DNA from: Nitrososphaerota archaeon
GTDB lineage: Archaea > Thermoproteota > Nitrososphaeria > Nitrososphaerales > Gagatemarchaeaceae
Assembly (NCBI GenBank): GCA_029785195.1
Contig: JAFMAD010000001.1
Span: 310,001 to 374,000, forward strand
DNA length: 64,000 nt
Direction of reading: 5' to 3'
This document shows positions 16,632 to 25,177 of the stretch, in pieces. The translations under genes and the position numbers were made by a program. The notes below the pieces were generated by a model, which ran no database searches, was not told the origin of the DNA, and saw only the letters and a list, made by a program, of their open reading frames with translations. Every line of letters begins with the position of its first letter. Within the stretch, counting starts at the first letter, position 1.

Positions 16632-17411
16632 CTAGAGGAGCCGGACGATGTGGTCGACGTTGTCCAGGGTTGTCAGCACACGGTGCCCTGCCGGGTCCCT
16701 GTCGACCCCGCTGGTGACAAGGATGGAGTCGATACCGGCCCTAGCGGCCCCCTCGATGTCTGTGTCGAGCTGGTCCCCCACCATCACAGCCTTCGCCTTT
16801 CCGCACCCCGCCCGCTTGAGCGCAGCCTCGAACATGAGCGGCGAAGGCTTCCCTATGACAGTCGCACGCCTCCGGCTCGCGTATTCGATGGCCTTCACTA
16901 GGGGACCGGTGGCCATGGCCGGGCCCGTCCTGTAGGCGTACACCCTGGAGGCGTGGGTCGCGACGAGCTTCGCCCCCTCCCTCACCAGCCTGGCTGCGCG
17001 GTCGAGCTTGTCATAGGTCACATTCCTGTCTAGCCCTACGACCACGACGTCGCACTTCTCGCCGAAAGTCCGGTTGTGGCCGAACCCGCTCAGTTCCTCT
17101 TCGAGCCCCCGCTCACCAACGAGGTAGTATGCCACCCTGCCGTACTTGTCCTTGAGGTACTCCGCGGTGAGAAGGCCCGAGGTGAGGACCTCGTCCTCCC
17201 TGACCGGGATGTCGAGCTCGACCAGTCGACTCCAGACCGTCTTGGCCGTGTCTGTTGAATTGTTGGTGAGCACGCAGAGCCCTTTCCCCATGGAGCGGAT
17301 AGCTTCGACCGCGACCGTCCCCCCGATCTTGACCCTGTTCTCCTTCCCCTTGTAGAACACCCCGTCAAGGTCGAACAGGAACAGCTCCTTGTCCTTCAAC
17401 AGCCCTCTCAT
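16632..17411 (-). CDS. HAD-superfamily phosphatase, NagD/subclass IIA
   Basis: 259 residues. Motif I LFLFDLDGVFYKG (nucleophile Asp), motif II LTNNSTD, the IIA cap (about 70-160), motif III GKPSP with the lysine, and motif IV VGDQLDTDIEGA. This is the NagD/4-nitrophenylphosphatase/phosphoglycolate-phosphatase-like branch, dephosphorylating small phosphometabolites. ATG at 17411. The nearest clear TATA-like element is far upstream (about 17549-17558), so the transcript may carry a ~115-nt leader. Confidence 0.9.
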   Translation of the reverse strand: MRGLLKDKELFLFDLDGVFYKGKENRVKIGGTVAVEAIRSMGKGLCVLTNNSTDTAKTVWSRLVELDIPVREDEVLTSGLLTAEYLKDKYGRVAYYLVGERGLEEELSGFGHNRTFGEKCDVVVVGLDRNVTYDKLDRAARLVREGAKLVATHASRVYAYRTGPAMATGPLVKAIEYASRRRATVIGKPSPLMFEAALKRAGCGKAKAVMVGDQLDTDIEGAARAGIDSILVTSGVDRDPAGHRVLTTLDNVDHIVRLL

Positions 17412-17802
17412 CTCCCAGCCTCACCCTTTCGGCAGCCTGGTCGGCGCTGGTGACGGCCTGCATCGCGAACAACTCTCCCTCCCGTCTCCCCCGAGGACCA
17501 ACCTCCGGGAAGGAACCAGGTACAACCTTTCGGTCGAAGGCTGCATCGGTTAAAAAGCAATCCCGTCCAGTTGTGCCGTTGGATTCCTGCTCCCGTGTCC
17601 CCGGCATGGGCCTTCCGATCCCCGCCCCCCGCGGGGTCGCTGGGTCGAGTGAGAGGTGTAGCGGCTACAGCGCAACGCCACCTTGCGGCGGAAAGGCAAG
17701 GCGGGAGCTCCCCTTCAGTCGCCACAGCGCAGACCTCGCTGCGAGCCCTTCGCGTGTCAACAATATTTTTAGCGCTTCGGCGCCTTCGAGAGGGCCTTGC
17801 CG
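17412..17802. other. long intergenic region with a central TATA-like box and a GC-rich block
   Basis: 390 bp between divergent genes. GGTTAAAAAGC (about 17548-17558) reads as a TATA box in either direction. CAATATTTTTAG (17761-17772) is the likely promoter of the secreted-protein gene at 17803. The GC-rich stretch 17580-17755 has no clear frame but many short complementary segments around GCGGCTACAGCG and GGCGGAAAGGC. It may be a small RNA gene; I could not assign it. Confidence 0.3.
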
Positions 17803-18624
17803 ATGAGGCGCCCCGCCGTGGTGACCGCGCTCCTCGTTGCGCTGCTGGTGGTGACCGGGGGCCTGGCGCTCGCCCTTGCAGGGGGGGCTGCGCAGCAGGG
17901 GAGGCTCCCAATCGCCACCCAGGCGGCGGCTCAGACTACGCAGGCCTCGAAGGGACCTTACTTCGCGGTGAGCGTCGTGCTGTCTGCCCCAGGCGCGGGG
18001 AACGGCACCGCGGGCGTCCAAGTGAACATCAGCGCGAACCCTCCCGAGCCTGGATTCTCAACCCGCTCCGCGCAGTCCGCGACCCCGGTCGGCGGCGTCA
18101 GGTTCGAAGTCATAGGACTCCCCAAGGTGTTCCACGGGAAGTTCCTCTCGAACATCCTAATCACCAACTCGACCGGGACGGGGGAGATATCGGTGCTCGA
18201 AGGTAACTACAGCGTGGTTGGTTCAGGGCCTTACGTCAACTACAAGGGGTACCTGTCCTTCAAGCCGAACACGGTCACTTCTCTGACCATCAAGGTGGTC
18301 CCGGCCTTCGGCACAGTGGCGAGCCTGATGGTCGTGAACCAGGATACGTTGGTCGGGACGGAGCCGACCGCGACCGTCTACGCTGGGGTCAGCGGCGGGG
18401 CCAACTTCTCAGACTTCTCGACGGAGCTCAGGGGTTACACAGCCCCCGGGGGCGCATCCCAGGACTTCATGAACGTGAACATGACGGTAGTCGGAACCTA
18501 CGGCACCCCGGGGATGACAATGGTGGTCCTCAAGCCGCAGGGGGAGTACCCCGCCCTTCCCTCGTTCGACCTTTCACTCCTCCAGTACGCCACGTCTGCA
18601 GAGGTGAGCTACCTTCCAGTCTGA
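17803..18624 (+). CDS. secreted or membrane-anchored surface protein
   Basis: 273 residues from the ATG at 17803 (a TTG two codons earlier is possible). The N-terminus RRPAVVTALLVALLVVTGGLALALAGGAAQQ is a signal peptide or anchor. The rest is low in charge, rich in Thr, Ser, Gly and Val, and has many N-x-S/T sequons (NGTAG, NISAN, NSTGT, NYSVV, NFSDF, NMTVV), typical of archaeal exported glycoproteins with Ig-like beta domains. A TATA-like AATATTTTTAG is 31-42 nt upstream. It opens the MoxR-DUF58 cluster and is probably a surface component made or inserted with its help. Confidence 0.75.
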   Translation: MRRPAVVTALLVALLVVTGGLALALAGGAAQQGRLPIATQAAAQTTQASKGPYFAVSVVLSAPGAGNGTAGVQVNISANPPEPGFSTRSAQSATPVGGVRFEVIGLPKVFHGKFLSNILITNSTGTGEISVLEGNYSVVGSGPYVNYKGYLSFKPNTVTSLTIKVVPAFGTVASLMVVNQDTLVGTEPTATVYAGVSGGANFSDFSTELRGYTAPGGASQDFMNVNMTVVGTYGTPGMTMVVLKPQGEYPALPSFDLSLLQYATSAEVSYLPV

Positions 18625-18625
18625 G

Positions 18626-19000
18626 GTGCTGCTTGCCGTGGGAGACGCGGCCACCCTGGCTCTCGCCGTCGCGGGGATCCTAGCCCTGAGGGAGGTCAGG
18701 GCCAGGAGGGTTGAGACCCTGGCACAGGCCTTTGGCGCCCTGGAGCGCTCGATCGCGGTTGGAGCGCCCTGGCTCCCGCAGGGGTCGACGTGGGGGGAGA
18801 CTTTCGAGCGCCTTAAGGGGGCGGGGGTGGAGGCCGACTGGTCGAGGATGGAGAAGACACTGGAGGCATACGAGGCGTTCCGGTTCGGCGGGAGGCCCGA
18901 CCCCGTCGAAGGGAAGGAAGAGGTGGCCGGCCTGGCGACGAGGATTCAGCGGGGGGTGGGGGGGCATGGACCTAAGGGAAAGAGTGTCAGAACAGATTAG
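18626..19000 (+). CDS. short membrane protein with DUF4129-like C-terminus
   Basis: 124 residues, GTG start 1 nt after the preceding stop. One N-terminal helix (LLAVGDAATLALAVAGILAL) is followed by a helical cytoplasmic part: WGETFERLKGAGVEADWSRMEKTLEAYEAFRFGGRPDPVEGKEEVAGLATRI. The pattern ending in Y-x-x-FRFGG resembles the C-terminal DUF4129 region found in proteins of MoxR/DUF58/transglutaminase operons, but here it is much shorter. Its last 35 bp overlap the MoxR start, indicating tight coupling. The DUF4129 match is tentative. Confidence 0.7.
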   Translation: MLLAVGDAATLALAVAGILALREVRARRVETLAQAFGALERSIAVGAPWLPQGSTWGETFERLKGAGVEADWSRMEKTLEAYEAFRFGGRPDPVEGKEEVAGLATRIQRGVGGHGPKGKSVRTD

Positions 19001-19895
19001 CAGCGTGGTGATAGGGAGAGAGAGGGAGATCAAGCTCCTACTCGTCTCTTTCCTCGCCGGGGGGCACGTCCTCCTTGAGGGGGTCCCCGGGGTGTCGAAG
19101 ACGGTACTGGCTAAGTCCTTCGCGAGGTGCATGGGGGTCGACTTCAAGAGGATCCAGTTCACCCCTGACATGCTCCCCATGGACATGGTCGGGGGATTCG
19201 TGTTCAACATGAAGGACAGGGCTTTCGACTTCAGGAAGGGACCGGTCTTCACCAACATTCTCCTCGCCGACGAGATCAACAGGGCGCCCCCCAAGGTTCA
19301 GAGCGCCCTGCTCGAGGCTATGCAGGAGACACAGGTGACGGTGGAGGGTCGGACGGAGGCGCTCCCCAGGCCGTTCATGGTGATCGCGACGCAGAACCCG
19401 CAGGAGTTCCACGGGGTCTATCCGCTCCCCGAGAACCAGCTGGACAGGTTCCTCATGAGGATCGAGATGCGCTACCCTGACCCAGCCACCGAATCCGCCC
19501 TGATCAAGAGGAACCTCGGAGACATGGACACAGGCCAGGTCAAGCCGGTGGTGAGCGCCCCGGAGCTGGCGAGCATCATCGAAGGGGTGCAGAAGGTGAA
19601 GGTGTCAGACGAGATCATAGGATACCTGGCGACCATCGCGAAGGAGAGCAGGGGCGAGGCGAGGCTGAGCCTGGGCGCGAGCCCCAGGGCGATGGTCCAC
19701 CTGACCCACTGCACCAGGGCCTTGGCCTTCCTAGAGGGGCGCGATTACGTGACCCCCGAGGACATCAAGGAGGTGGCCATAGAGGTCCTTGGGCATAGGC
19801 TGAAGCTCGACCAGGCGGCGGTGTTGGTAGGGAATGCCAGCGACCCCGAGCAGATAGTTCGAGAGATACTAACAAGAGTGAAGCCACCACGATAA
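18966..19895 (+). CDS. MoxR-family AAA+ ATPase
   Basis: 309 residues. Walker A GVPGVSKT (39-46), Walker B ILLADE (98-103) followed by INRAPPKVQSALLEAMQE, sensor ATQNP, and PLPENQLDRFLMRI, all diagnostic of MoxR AAA+ chaperone-like ATPases. The C-terminal lid includes SPRAMVHLTHCTRALAFLEGRDYVTPEDI. I start at the ATG at 18966 because upstream sequence in this frame is not protein-like. MoxR proteins work with DUF58 and VWA partners in maturation of membrane or exported complexes, matching the genes on both sides. Confidence 0.95.
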   Translation: MDLRERVSEQISSVVIGREREIKLLLVSFLAGGHVLLEGVPGVSKTVLAKSFARCMGVDFKRIQFTPDMLPMDMVGGFVFNMKDRAFDFRKGPVFTNILLADEINRAPPKVQSALLEAMQETQVTVEGRTEALPRPFMVIATQNPQEFHGVYPLPENQLDRFLMRIEMRYPDPATESALIKRNLGDMDTGQVKPVVSAPELASIIEGVQKVKVSDEIIGYLATIAKESRGEARLSLGASPRAMVHLTHCTRALAFLEGRDYVTPEDIKEVAIEVLGHRLKLDQAAVLVGNASDPEQIVREILTRVKPPR

Positions 19896-21001
19896 GGCTG
19901 ACAAGGCACGGCAAGGACTACCTGAAGGCGACCGCCCTTGTGACCGTCATCGGGGCCGTCTCGAACTTCGGGTGGGGTATGGCGACCGGCCTCGCTCTCT
20001 CCTTCGTGGCGCTTTTCTCGCTCCTCGCGGTGGCAGTCATCCCTCCCGAGGCGCTGAACCTCGAGGTCGACAAGGGACGCGCGCGGACGTTCAAGGGCGG
20101 GAAGGTGAGGACCCTCCTGAGAGGATGGTCAGGAAAAAGGAAGGTCTCGGTCGACTTCGAGCTCGTATCAGGCCCCCGCGGGGTGGAGGCCTCGCTGGAA
20201 GGGGAAGGCGGCTCCAGGACACTCGTGACGGAGTCAAGGTTCGCCGGGGTGTTCAAGGGGTTTGTCGTCAGGGTGGGGGCGGGGGATCCGCTGGGGCTCT
20301 TCGTCAGGAACGAGCTCCATGAGCTCGACCTCACGCTGGAGTTCCTACCGACCTTCTTGCTCGGAAGGAGAGGACCCATCCTGGTTCCGGCGGCGATGCT
20401 CGGCGACCTCCCCGCGGGGAGGAGCGGGTCCGGCCAGGAGTTCTACTCAGCCGAGGTATACAACACCGCTTCGAGCTCCAAGGACATCATGTGGAAGAGG
20501 GAAGCGAAGCTCCCCAGCGACCACCTCTATGTCAGGGTGGGGGAGGCGAACATACCGGAGACGATGACTGTATGCTTCCTCGAGAAGAGGGACGCCGAAG
20601 AGCGTGGTACGGCCATCTGGATGGACCTGGCGTCGGAGGCGGTCGCCAGGGTAGCGCTCCCCGCGATCTTGGCGGGGACGGCGGTGAAGCTCCTCCACGT
20701 GGTCGACGGTGACGCCAGGGTCACTGAAGCGAGGAACCCGGCGGAGTTGGCGGAGATGATAGTCTGGCTCTGGAGGAGGGACCGCGCCAGGGAGAAGGCA
20801 AGGGAAGGTCCCAGGGACGCCGACTTCGTGGTTGTAGGGCAGGCGGAGACACAGGACCCCGAGACGATGGCCCTGGTGCTCGAGAAGCCGTCTCTTATCC
20901 TGGCCTGGGGGAAGAGGAACCCTATCTTCGGGTCTAGCGTAGCATTCTTCACTGGAAGGGAAGACATCAGCGGGCTTGTGGCGATGGTGCTCAGCAGATG
21001 A
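19889..21001 (+). CDS. DUF58-family protein (probable ACG start)
   Basis: 370 residues if begun at the ACG at 19889. DUF58 proteins start with a short basic LTRRG-like segment and two membrane helices. Here IRLTRHGKDYLKATALVTVIGAVSNF...ALSFVALFSLLAVAVI fits, and the basic part lies before the first GTG (19940). No ATG, GTG or TTG precedes 19940 in frame, but ACG at 19889 overlaps the MoxR stop and follows a GAGTGA sequence by 7 nt. The central DUF58 signature is EFYSAEVYNTASSSKDIMWKREAKL, where RxYxxGDxxRxIxW is usual, so it is divergent. It ends with a VWA-like alpha/beta tail and a 4-bp ATGA overlap with the next gene. Confidence 0.8.
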   Translation, partial: TIRLTRHGKDYLKATALVTVIGAVSNFGWGMATGLALSFVALFSLLAVAVIPPEALNLEVDKGRARTFKGGKVRTLLRGWSGKRKVSVDFELVSGPRGVEASLEGEGGSRTLVTESRFAGVFKGFVVRVGAGDPLGLFVRNELHELDLTLEFLPTFLLGRRGPILVPAAMLGDLPAGRSGSGQEFYSAEVYNTASSSKDIMWKREAKLPSDHLYVRVGEANIPETMTVCFLEKRDAEERGTAIWMDLASEAVARVALPAILAGTAVKLLHVVDGDARVTEARNPAELAEMIVWLWRRDRAREKAREGPRDADFVVVGQAETQDPETMALVLEKPSLILAWGKRNPIFGSSVAFFTGREDISGLVAMVLSR

Positions 21002-21777
21002 AGTCGAAGGAGCTGATCCTCCCCGTCGCAGCCGCAGCCGCCCTCCTCTACATAGACATCGAATACGTCGGGGCCCTGTTGGGTTCCGGCATCCTGTACA
21101 AGGCGACGTTCTTCGAGCTGATGATCGTGGCTCTCCAGGTAGGTAAGACAGAGTCCCTCCTCTTGGTGCCGAAGCTAAGGAAAGCCAGCGGAGCATTCGT
21201 GATCGACTTCTACGGGGCGGACATCCTCGCCCTCCCGGTCCTGGTCGCGCTCGACCTCCTCGTAGGCGGGACACTCATCCCCGCGCTGGCCCAGGGGCTA
21301 GTCCTGGGATGGGTCCTTGGGGTATCGGCCTGTGGTATGGGGTTCCTGGCGTTCAGGGTGGGTGCTTCGATGTACCGGTCAGACGGCCTGACCAAGGTGA
21401 TCCCCACCTGCCTCGCGACGGCCGAGTTGGGTCTGCTCTTCGTCAACTCCGCTCACTCCGCGGCCACGTCAGGGGGAGACCCAGGCGCCATAATCAGGAG
21501 CGCCTTCTCCGGGTACTTGTCCTTCTCGTCGTCCGATCCAATCTACTTAGACTTCGCCGCCCTCTATTTGATACTCCTACTCTACGCGACGGTGGGTTGG
21601 GCCATCAGGGCCGGGGGGGTGGAGCCGAGGCAGATTCTGGTCGCTGTGGCGGCGACTGGCGCCACCGCGGGGTGGGCATTCGTCGCGTCATTCACCGGAA
21701 TCTACCCGCCGCTGGTCCTCGCGCCGCCGGCGCTGGGATTGGTGGCGGTGTCATGGGGGATAAGCGTTGCGAAGTAG
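20998..21777 (+). CDS. polytopic membrane protein of the MoxR cluster
   Basis: 259 residues, about six or seven helices with short loops (for example LILPVAAAAALLYIDIEYV, ILALPVLVALDLLVGGTLIPALAQGLVLGWVLGVSACGMGFLAF, LYLILLLYATVGWAI, ILVAVAATGATAGWAFVASF and LVLAPPALGLVAVSWGISVA). No recognised family. The ATG overlaps the DUF58 stop (ATGA) and its end overlaps the next gene by 11 bp, so it belongs to the same transcription unit. It could be a membrane platform for the secreted partners. Confidence 0.75.
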   Translation: MKSKELILPVAAAAALLYIDIEYVGALLGSGILYKATFFELMIVALQVGKTESLLLVPKLRKASGAFVIDFYGADILALPVLVALDLLVGGTLIPALAQGLVLGWVLGVSACGMGFLAFRVGASMYRSDGLTKVIPTCLATAELGLLFVNSAHSAATSGGDPGAIIRSAFSGYLSFSSSDPIYLDFAALYLILLLYATVGWAIRAGGVEPRQILVAVAATGATAGWAFVASFTGIYPPLVLAPPALGLVAVSWGISVAK

Positions 21778-23374
21778 GGCGCCCCTGGCTGTCGTAGCTT
21801 TGCTCCTGCTGACGATCGCGCTTTTCCCGTCAGGCGCGGAAGCCTCGAGCTCGTATGCCAACACCCTCCTGGGGCTCGGGTACGGGCCCTTGAGCGTCCA
21901 GCCGGCGTCAACAGCGGTCCCGGTCTTCGCTCCCGGCGACAGCCTCTGGGTCCAGTCTTACTCCAACAGCAGCACCATTACCCTGATACTCGCGTCGCCG
22001 AACGGCTCTGTCTTCCCATCTGTGGAGCTCCCGCCAGACGGCCTTGTCAAGGTCTATTCATTCCCCCCTTCGGGCCCTGTAGGTGAGTGGACTCTGGACG
22101 CGTACATCGGAGGCGGGCTTACCCAGGTGTCTTTTTCGGTGGCCAGCGCGACCCCCGTCCCGCCTCCGACGCTTGAGTCGGTCGGGTTATCCAAGGGGAA
22201 CCTGGTCCTGGACTACTCCATCGCCAACACCACGGCGTACGGGATCCAGGCCTGCCTGATGGGACCTGGCTCAGGCGGGACGACCACCCTCCAGCTCCCA
22301 CCATCACTGGCCAGCTACATGACGGTATCGTTGAATGGGAGCTCCATAAGCGCATTCGCCCCTCAGGCCGAGCAGCCCTTCTCCGCGTGGTTCCAGCTCT
22401 ACACCCCTCGCACCTATTTCACCTCGGGCGGGCTCGTCACCTACGATACGATGGCCGGACAGAGCCAGGTCCTCACTTTGGGCGCGAGCACCGAGCCCAC
22501 GACGGCCCAGCTCGACACATTCCTCAGCTTGAGAAACGGCTCCTACGACCTCAGGTCTTACGTCAGGACCCCTGCCGGCATCTCCTCCTACGACACCTCA
22601 TACGTCTTGGTGAACGGGAGCGCTTGGGTGTCGCTGGGCGCGTGCGTGCAGACCACCCAGGTCACTTCCAGCTCGTTCCAGCTCAGCGCCCCACTCAACG
22701 GGACGGCGTCGTCGTGGCCGACTTCCCTCATAACCACCTACATCGACAACGGCATCGGCGGGTTCACCTTCTCCAAGGCCCCGGCGCCTGAGACGAGGAT
22801 CAGTCTCGGCAACGCCACCCAGGCTGTGAGCCTGGGGATGGTGAAGGTCACAGCGTCCGGCGGGGGGGTCGTCGGGTCGGACGTGTACGGGGGGAACCTG
22901 TATGTGGTCGTACGGTCATACCCTGCCTTGGCGTCGGTGGCGCTGAACTTCGAGAACGTGACCACGGTCACCTTTCCCGTCACCATCCTCGGCCCCTATC
23001 GGACCGAAAGCATACAGCCCTCGGTGGGGACAGTGGACGCGTCGGCGGTCGACGCCGGTGCTCCCGTCGGCAACGCCACGCTTCTGGTGGAGAGTGTTGG
23101 CTCCCAGCCAGCCCGCCTGAAGTCAGGGGAAGGAGGTTCCGTATCAGTGGCCCTCCCTCCAGGCGAGTACAACTTCTCTATGAGGTTCGGAGGAGTCACT
23201 GTGAGCCAGCTAGTGCAGGCGTATTCAGGAGAGGCAACGCAAGTCACGCTCAACGCAGCGACACCGAGGTTCCCAGTCCTGCTGGTGGCACTCGGCGCGG
23301 TCCTCGCCTTGGGGGTGGCGATAGACGTCGTCGTCTGGCGGGCTTACATCTTGAGGAGGAGGGCGCTCCGATGA
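21767..23374 (+). CDS. large extracellular protein with signal peptide and C-terminal membrane anchor
   Basis: 535 residues, TTG start overlapping the preceding gene by 11 bp. Signal peptide RAPLAVVALLLLTIALFPSGAEA, then about 470 residues of Ser/Thr/Gly/Pro-rich beta-sheet sequence with many N-x-S/T sequons (NSSTI, NGSVF, NTTAY, NGSSI, NGTAS, NATQA). A carboxypeptidase-regulatory-like Ig segment (LLVESVGSQPARLKSGEGGSVSVALPPGEYNFSM...) comes before a final helix, FPVLLVALGAVLALGVAIDVVVW, with a basic cytoplasmic tail RAYILRRRALR. Topology is type I membrane protein with a large outside domain. Likely the principal cargo of the MoxR/DUF58 cluster. Confidence 0.8.
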   Translation: MRSRAPLAVVALLLLTIALFPSGAEASSSYANTLLGLGYGPLSVQPASTAVPVFAPGDSLWVQSYSNSSTITLILASPNGSVFPSVELPPDGLVKVYSFPPSGPVGEWTLDAYIGGGLTQVSFSVASATPVPPPTLESVGLSKGNLVLDYSIANTTAYGIQACLMGPGSGGTTTLQLPPSLASYMTVSLNGSSISAFAPQAEQPFSAWFQLYTPRTYFTSGGLVTYDTMAGQSQVLTLGASTEPTTAQLDTFLSLRNGSYDLRSYVRTPAGISSYDTSYVLVNGSAWVSLGACVQTTQVTSSSFQLSAPLNGTASSWPTSLITTYIDNGIGGFTFSKAPAPETRISLGNATQAVSLGMVKVTASGGGVVGSDVYGGNLYVVVRSYPALASVALNFENVTTVTFPVTILGPYRTESIQPSVGTVDASAVDAGAPVGNATLLVESVGSQPARLKSGEGGSVSVALPPGEYNFSMRFGGVTVSQLVQAYSGEATQVTLNAATPRFPVLLVALGAVLALGVAIDVVVWRAYILRRRALR

Positions 23375-23424
23375 GCAGGCGCTCCTCGGTGAGTTTAAAT
23401 GGTCAAGTCGGGCTGTGAGGACGG

Positions 23425-23850
23425 ATGGCAGGTCCTTCAGACGCAGTGGAGCTCATCGCGCGGGTCCCTTTCTTCGAGGGCCTCGATGAGAAAAGCCGCA
23501 AGGCGGTCGTCAGGGAAGGCAAGGAAGTCTCATTCAACGCCGGTGACCGCGTCGTAAGTGAGAAAGGATCCGGGGTAGGATTCTACCTGGTGATAGACGG
23601 GAAGGTGGAGGTCAGGAAGGGGCAGAAGGTCTTGGCAGCCCTTGGGAAGGGAGAGTTCTTTGGCGAGATGTCTGTCATAGACGGTGAGCCGAGGTCGGCG
23701 GATGTAGTCGCCACTTCCCCGACTAGATGCTGGGTGCTCCCGGCCTGGAACTTTGCCGGGCTCATAAAGGCGCATCCAGAGGTGGCGATTCCGATGCTCA
23801 AGGAGCTGGTCAAGAGGCTCCGAGCCGCCGAGAGCCCAGCAGGGTCCTGA
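23425..23850 (+). CDS. single-domain cyclic-nucleotide-binding (cNMP/CRP-N) protein
   Basis: 141 residues: a double-stranded beta helix (LIARVPFFEGLDEKSRKAVV...VSFNAGDRVVSEKGSGVGFYLVIDGKVEV) with the phosphate-binding cassette GEFFGEMSVIDGEPRSADVVA and C-terminal helices. There is no fused HTH, so it is a free sensor module rather than a CRP regulator. TATA box GTTTAAAT at 23393-23400 is 25-32 nt before the ATG, indicating its own leaderless promoter. Ligand unknown; the cassette keeps the Arg-Ser typical of cNMP binding. Confidence 0.92.
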   Translation: MAGPSDAVELIARVPFFEGLDEKSRKAVVREGKEVSFNAGDRVVSEKGSGVGFYLVIDGKVEVRKGQKVLAALGKGEFFGEMSVIDGEPRSADVVATSPTRCWVLPAWNFAGLIKAHPEVAIPMLKELVKRLRAAESPAGS

Positions 23851-23878
23851 GCACGGACTCTTCGCGGGGGCGGGGGGG

Positions 23879-24691
23879 ATGAGGCTCGGCCTCAGCACAT
23901 GGTCGCTACTCGGATTGGAGTTATGCGCCGCGGTGAGGTCCATCGGTGACGCGGGGATGGACTACATCGAGCTGTGGGGCGAGGTCCCCCACGCTTACCC
24001 GGGGTGGGCGAGCAAGGAAGAACTCAGAGACACCCTTTCAAGCTACGACATGTTAGTGACCGCCCACGCCCCCTTCACCGACCTGAACCCCGCGTCCCCC
24101 TTCCAGCCGGTCAAGGGTGCAATAGCGGAGACATTGGAGTCGTTCGTGGAGTTCTGCGTCTTCGTAGGGGCACGCATCATCACAATACATCCGGGGAGCG
24201 TACACAACGAAGCGCTGCTACCTGGGGCCGAGGACGGCGCGGCCTCGACCCTCCGGAGGCTGGTCAGCGCAGCGGGAGGGAGGGTGGACATCAACATCGA
24301 AAACCAGCCGAAGAGCGCATCGAAATACCACTACCCTCTGGCGAGCACTCCTGAGTCGCTTCACTCCATCATGAGGAAGGTCCCGGGGTCCGGATGCACC
24401 CTCGACAGCGGACATGCCCACGCGAGCGGCCAGGACCCCTCCGCGATAGCTCGCAGACTCGGAGGCAGGCTGACGGAGATACACCTGACGGACAACGCAG
24501 GGGCCATGGACGACCACCTGGTCCCCGGCGAAGGGACCGCGCCGCTCGAGCCGCTGTTGAACCAGGTCACAGGGAGGGGGGTGCTCGTCTGCCTGGAGCT
24601 CAACCCCCACAGGTACACCCCAGAAGAGGTCTTGAAGGCGATCCCTGCCGTCAGGCAGGCATACTTTGGAGCCCGTAAGATCAAGGCCTGA
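23879..24691 (+). CDS. sugar phosphate isomerase/epimerase-like TIM-barrel protein
   Basis: 270 residues of the AP-endonuclease-2/xylose-isomerase-like TIM barrel. Metal-ligand positions are visible as MDYIELWGEVPHAY, VTAHAPFTDLNPAS, IITIHPGSVHNEA, DINIENQP (Glu), CTLDSGHAHASG (Asp, His), EIHLTDNAGAMDDHLVPGEG and VCLELNPH. Such proteins isomerise sugars or inositol derivatives, or act as AP endonucleases (Nfo). The short length and HPG/LDSGHA pattern favour the isomerase/epimerase branch. Begins 28 bp after the cNMP protein, probably co-transcribed. Confidence 0.85.
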   Translation: MRLGLSTWSLLGLELCAAVRSIGDAGMDYIELWGEVPHAYPGWASKEELRDTLSSYDMLVTAHAPFTDLNPASPFQPVKGAIAETLESFVEFCVFVGARIITIHPGSVHNEALLPGAEDGAASTLRRLVSAAGGRVDINIENQPKSASKYHYPLASTPESLHSIMRKVPGSGCTLDSGHAHASGQDPSAIARRLGGRLTEIHLTDNAGAMDDHLVPGEGTAPLEPLLNQVTGRGVLVCLELNPHRYTPEEVLKAIPAVRQAYFGARKIKA

Positions 24692-24772
24692 AGCAGGCGT
24701 CTGACGGCGGGTTGCGATGCGGCCAGGCGCGGCAACATCTAAATACAGTTCTCCGACCCCGATGAAAGGAAA

Positions 24773-25084
24773 ATGGCCCAGTTCGCCAGGATCAAACTCA
24801 CCAGTACAAACCTCTCCGAGTTGGAGAAGGTAGCCGGCGAGATCAGGCAGATCGCTGACAAGACCGGGGTGAAGGTGAGGGGTCCCCAGCCGCTCCCTAC
24901 GAGGAAGCTCAAGATAACCACCCGCAAGGCGCCGACGGGGGAAGGGAGCCACACGTTCGACCACTGGCAGCTCAGGGTCCACAGGAGGATTCTCGACGTC
25001 CAGCCAGACGATAGGACCATGAGGCAGATCACTAAGCTCAGGATCCCAGAGGACGTGAAGGTAGAGCTGATACTCACATCCTAG
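24773..25084 (+). CDS. rpsJ: ribosomal protein uS10 (S10P)
   Basis: 103 residues, full archaeal length. Typical blocks: ARIKLTSTNLSELEKVAGEIRQIADKTGVKVRGPQPLPTRKLKITTRKAPTGEGSHTFDHWQLRVHRRILDV and the ending MRQITKLRIPEDVKVELIL. Small-subunit protein near the 3' major domain. Promoter ATCTAAATA at about 24737-24745, 28-36 nt before the ATG. In many archaea it follows the EF-1alpha gene; here it stands alone with its own promoter. Confidence 0.98.
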   Translation: MAQFARIKLTSTNLSELEKVAGEIRQIADKTGVKVRGPQPLPTRKLKITTRKAPTGEGSHTFDHWQLRVHRRILDVQPDDRTMRQITKLRIPEDVKVELILTS

Positions 25085-25177
25085 TTTCGAATCGCTTCCG
25101 GCCCACTGAATTAATTAAGAGAATCCCTTGCTCCGTGCTCTTCTTCGGGCCGAGCTCATGTCTTAGACCGCGGCCGC

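Noticed and set aside
17365-17607. Protein-like minus frame (containing AMQAVTSADQAAERV) upstream of the HAD gene
   Set aside because: Short and in a different frame from the HAD protein, no family match, overlaps the HAD start; kept only as a leader.
20447-21274. 275-codon minus-strand frame under the DUF58 gene
   Set aside because: Arg/Pro-rich antisense shadow of a gene with clear family motifs.
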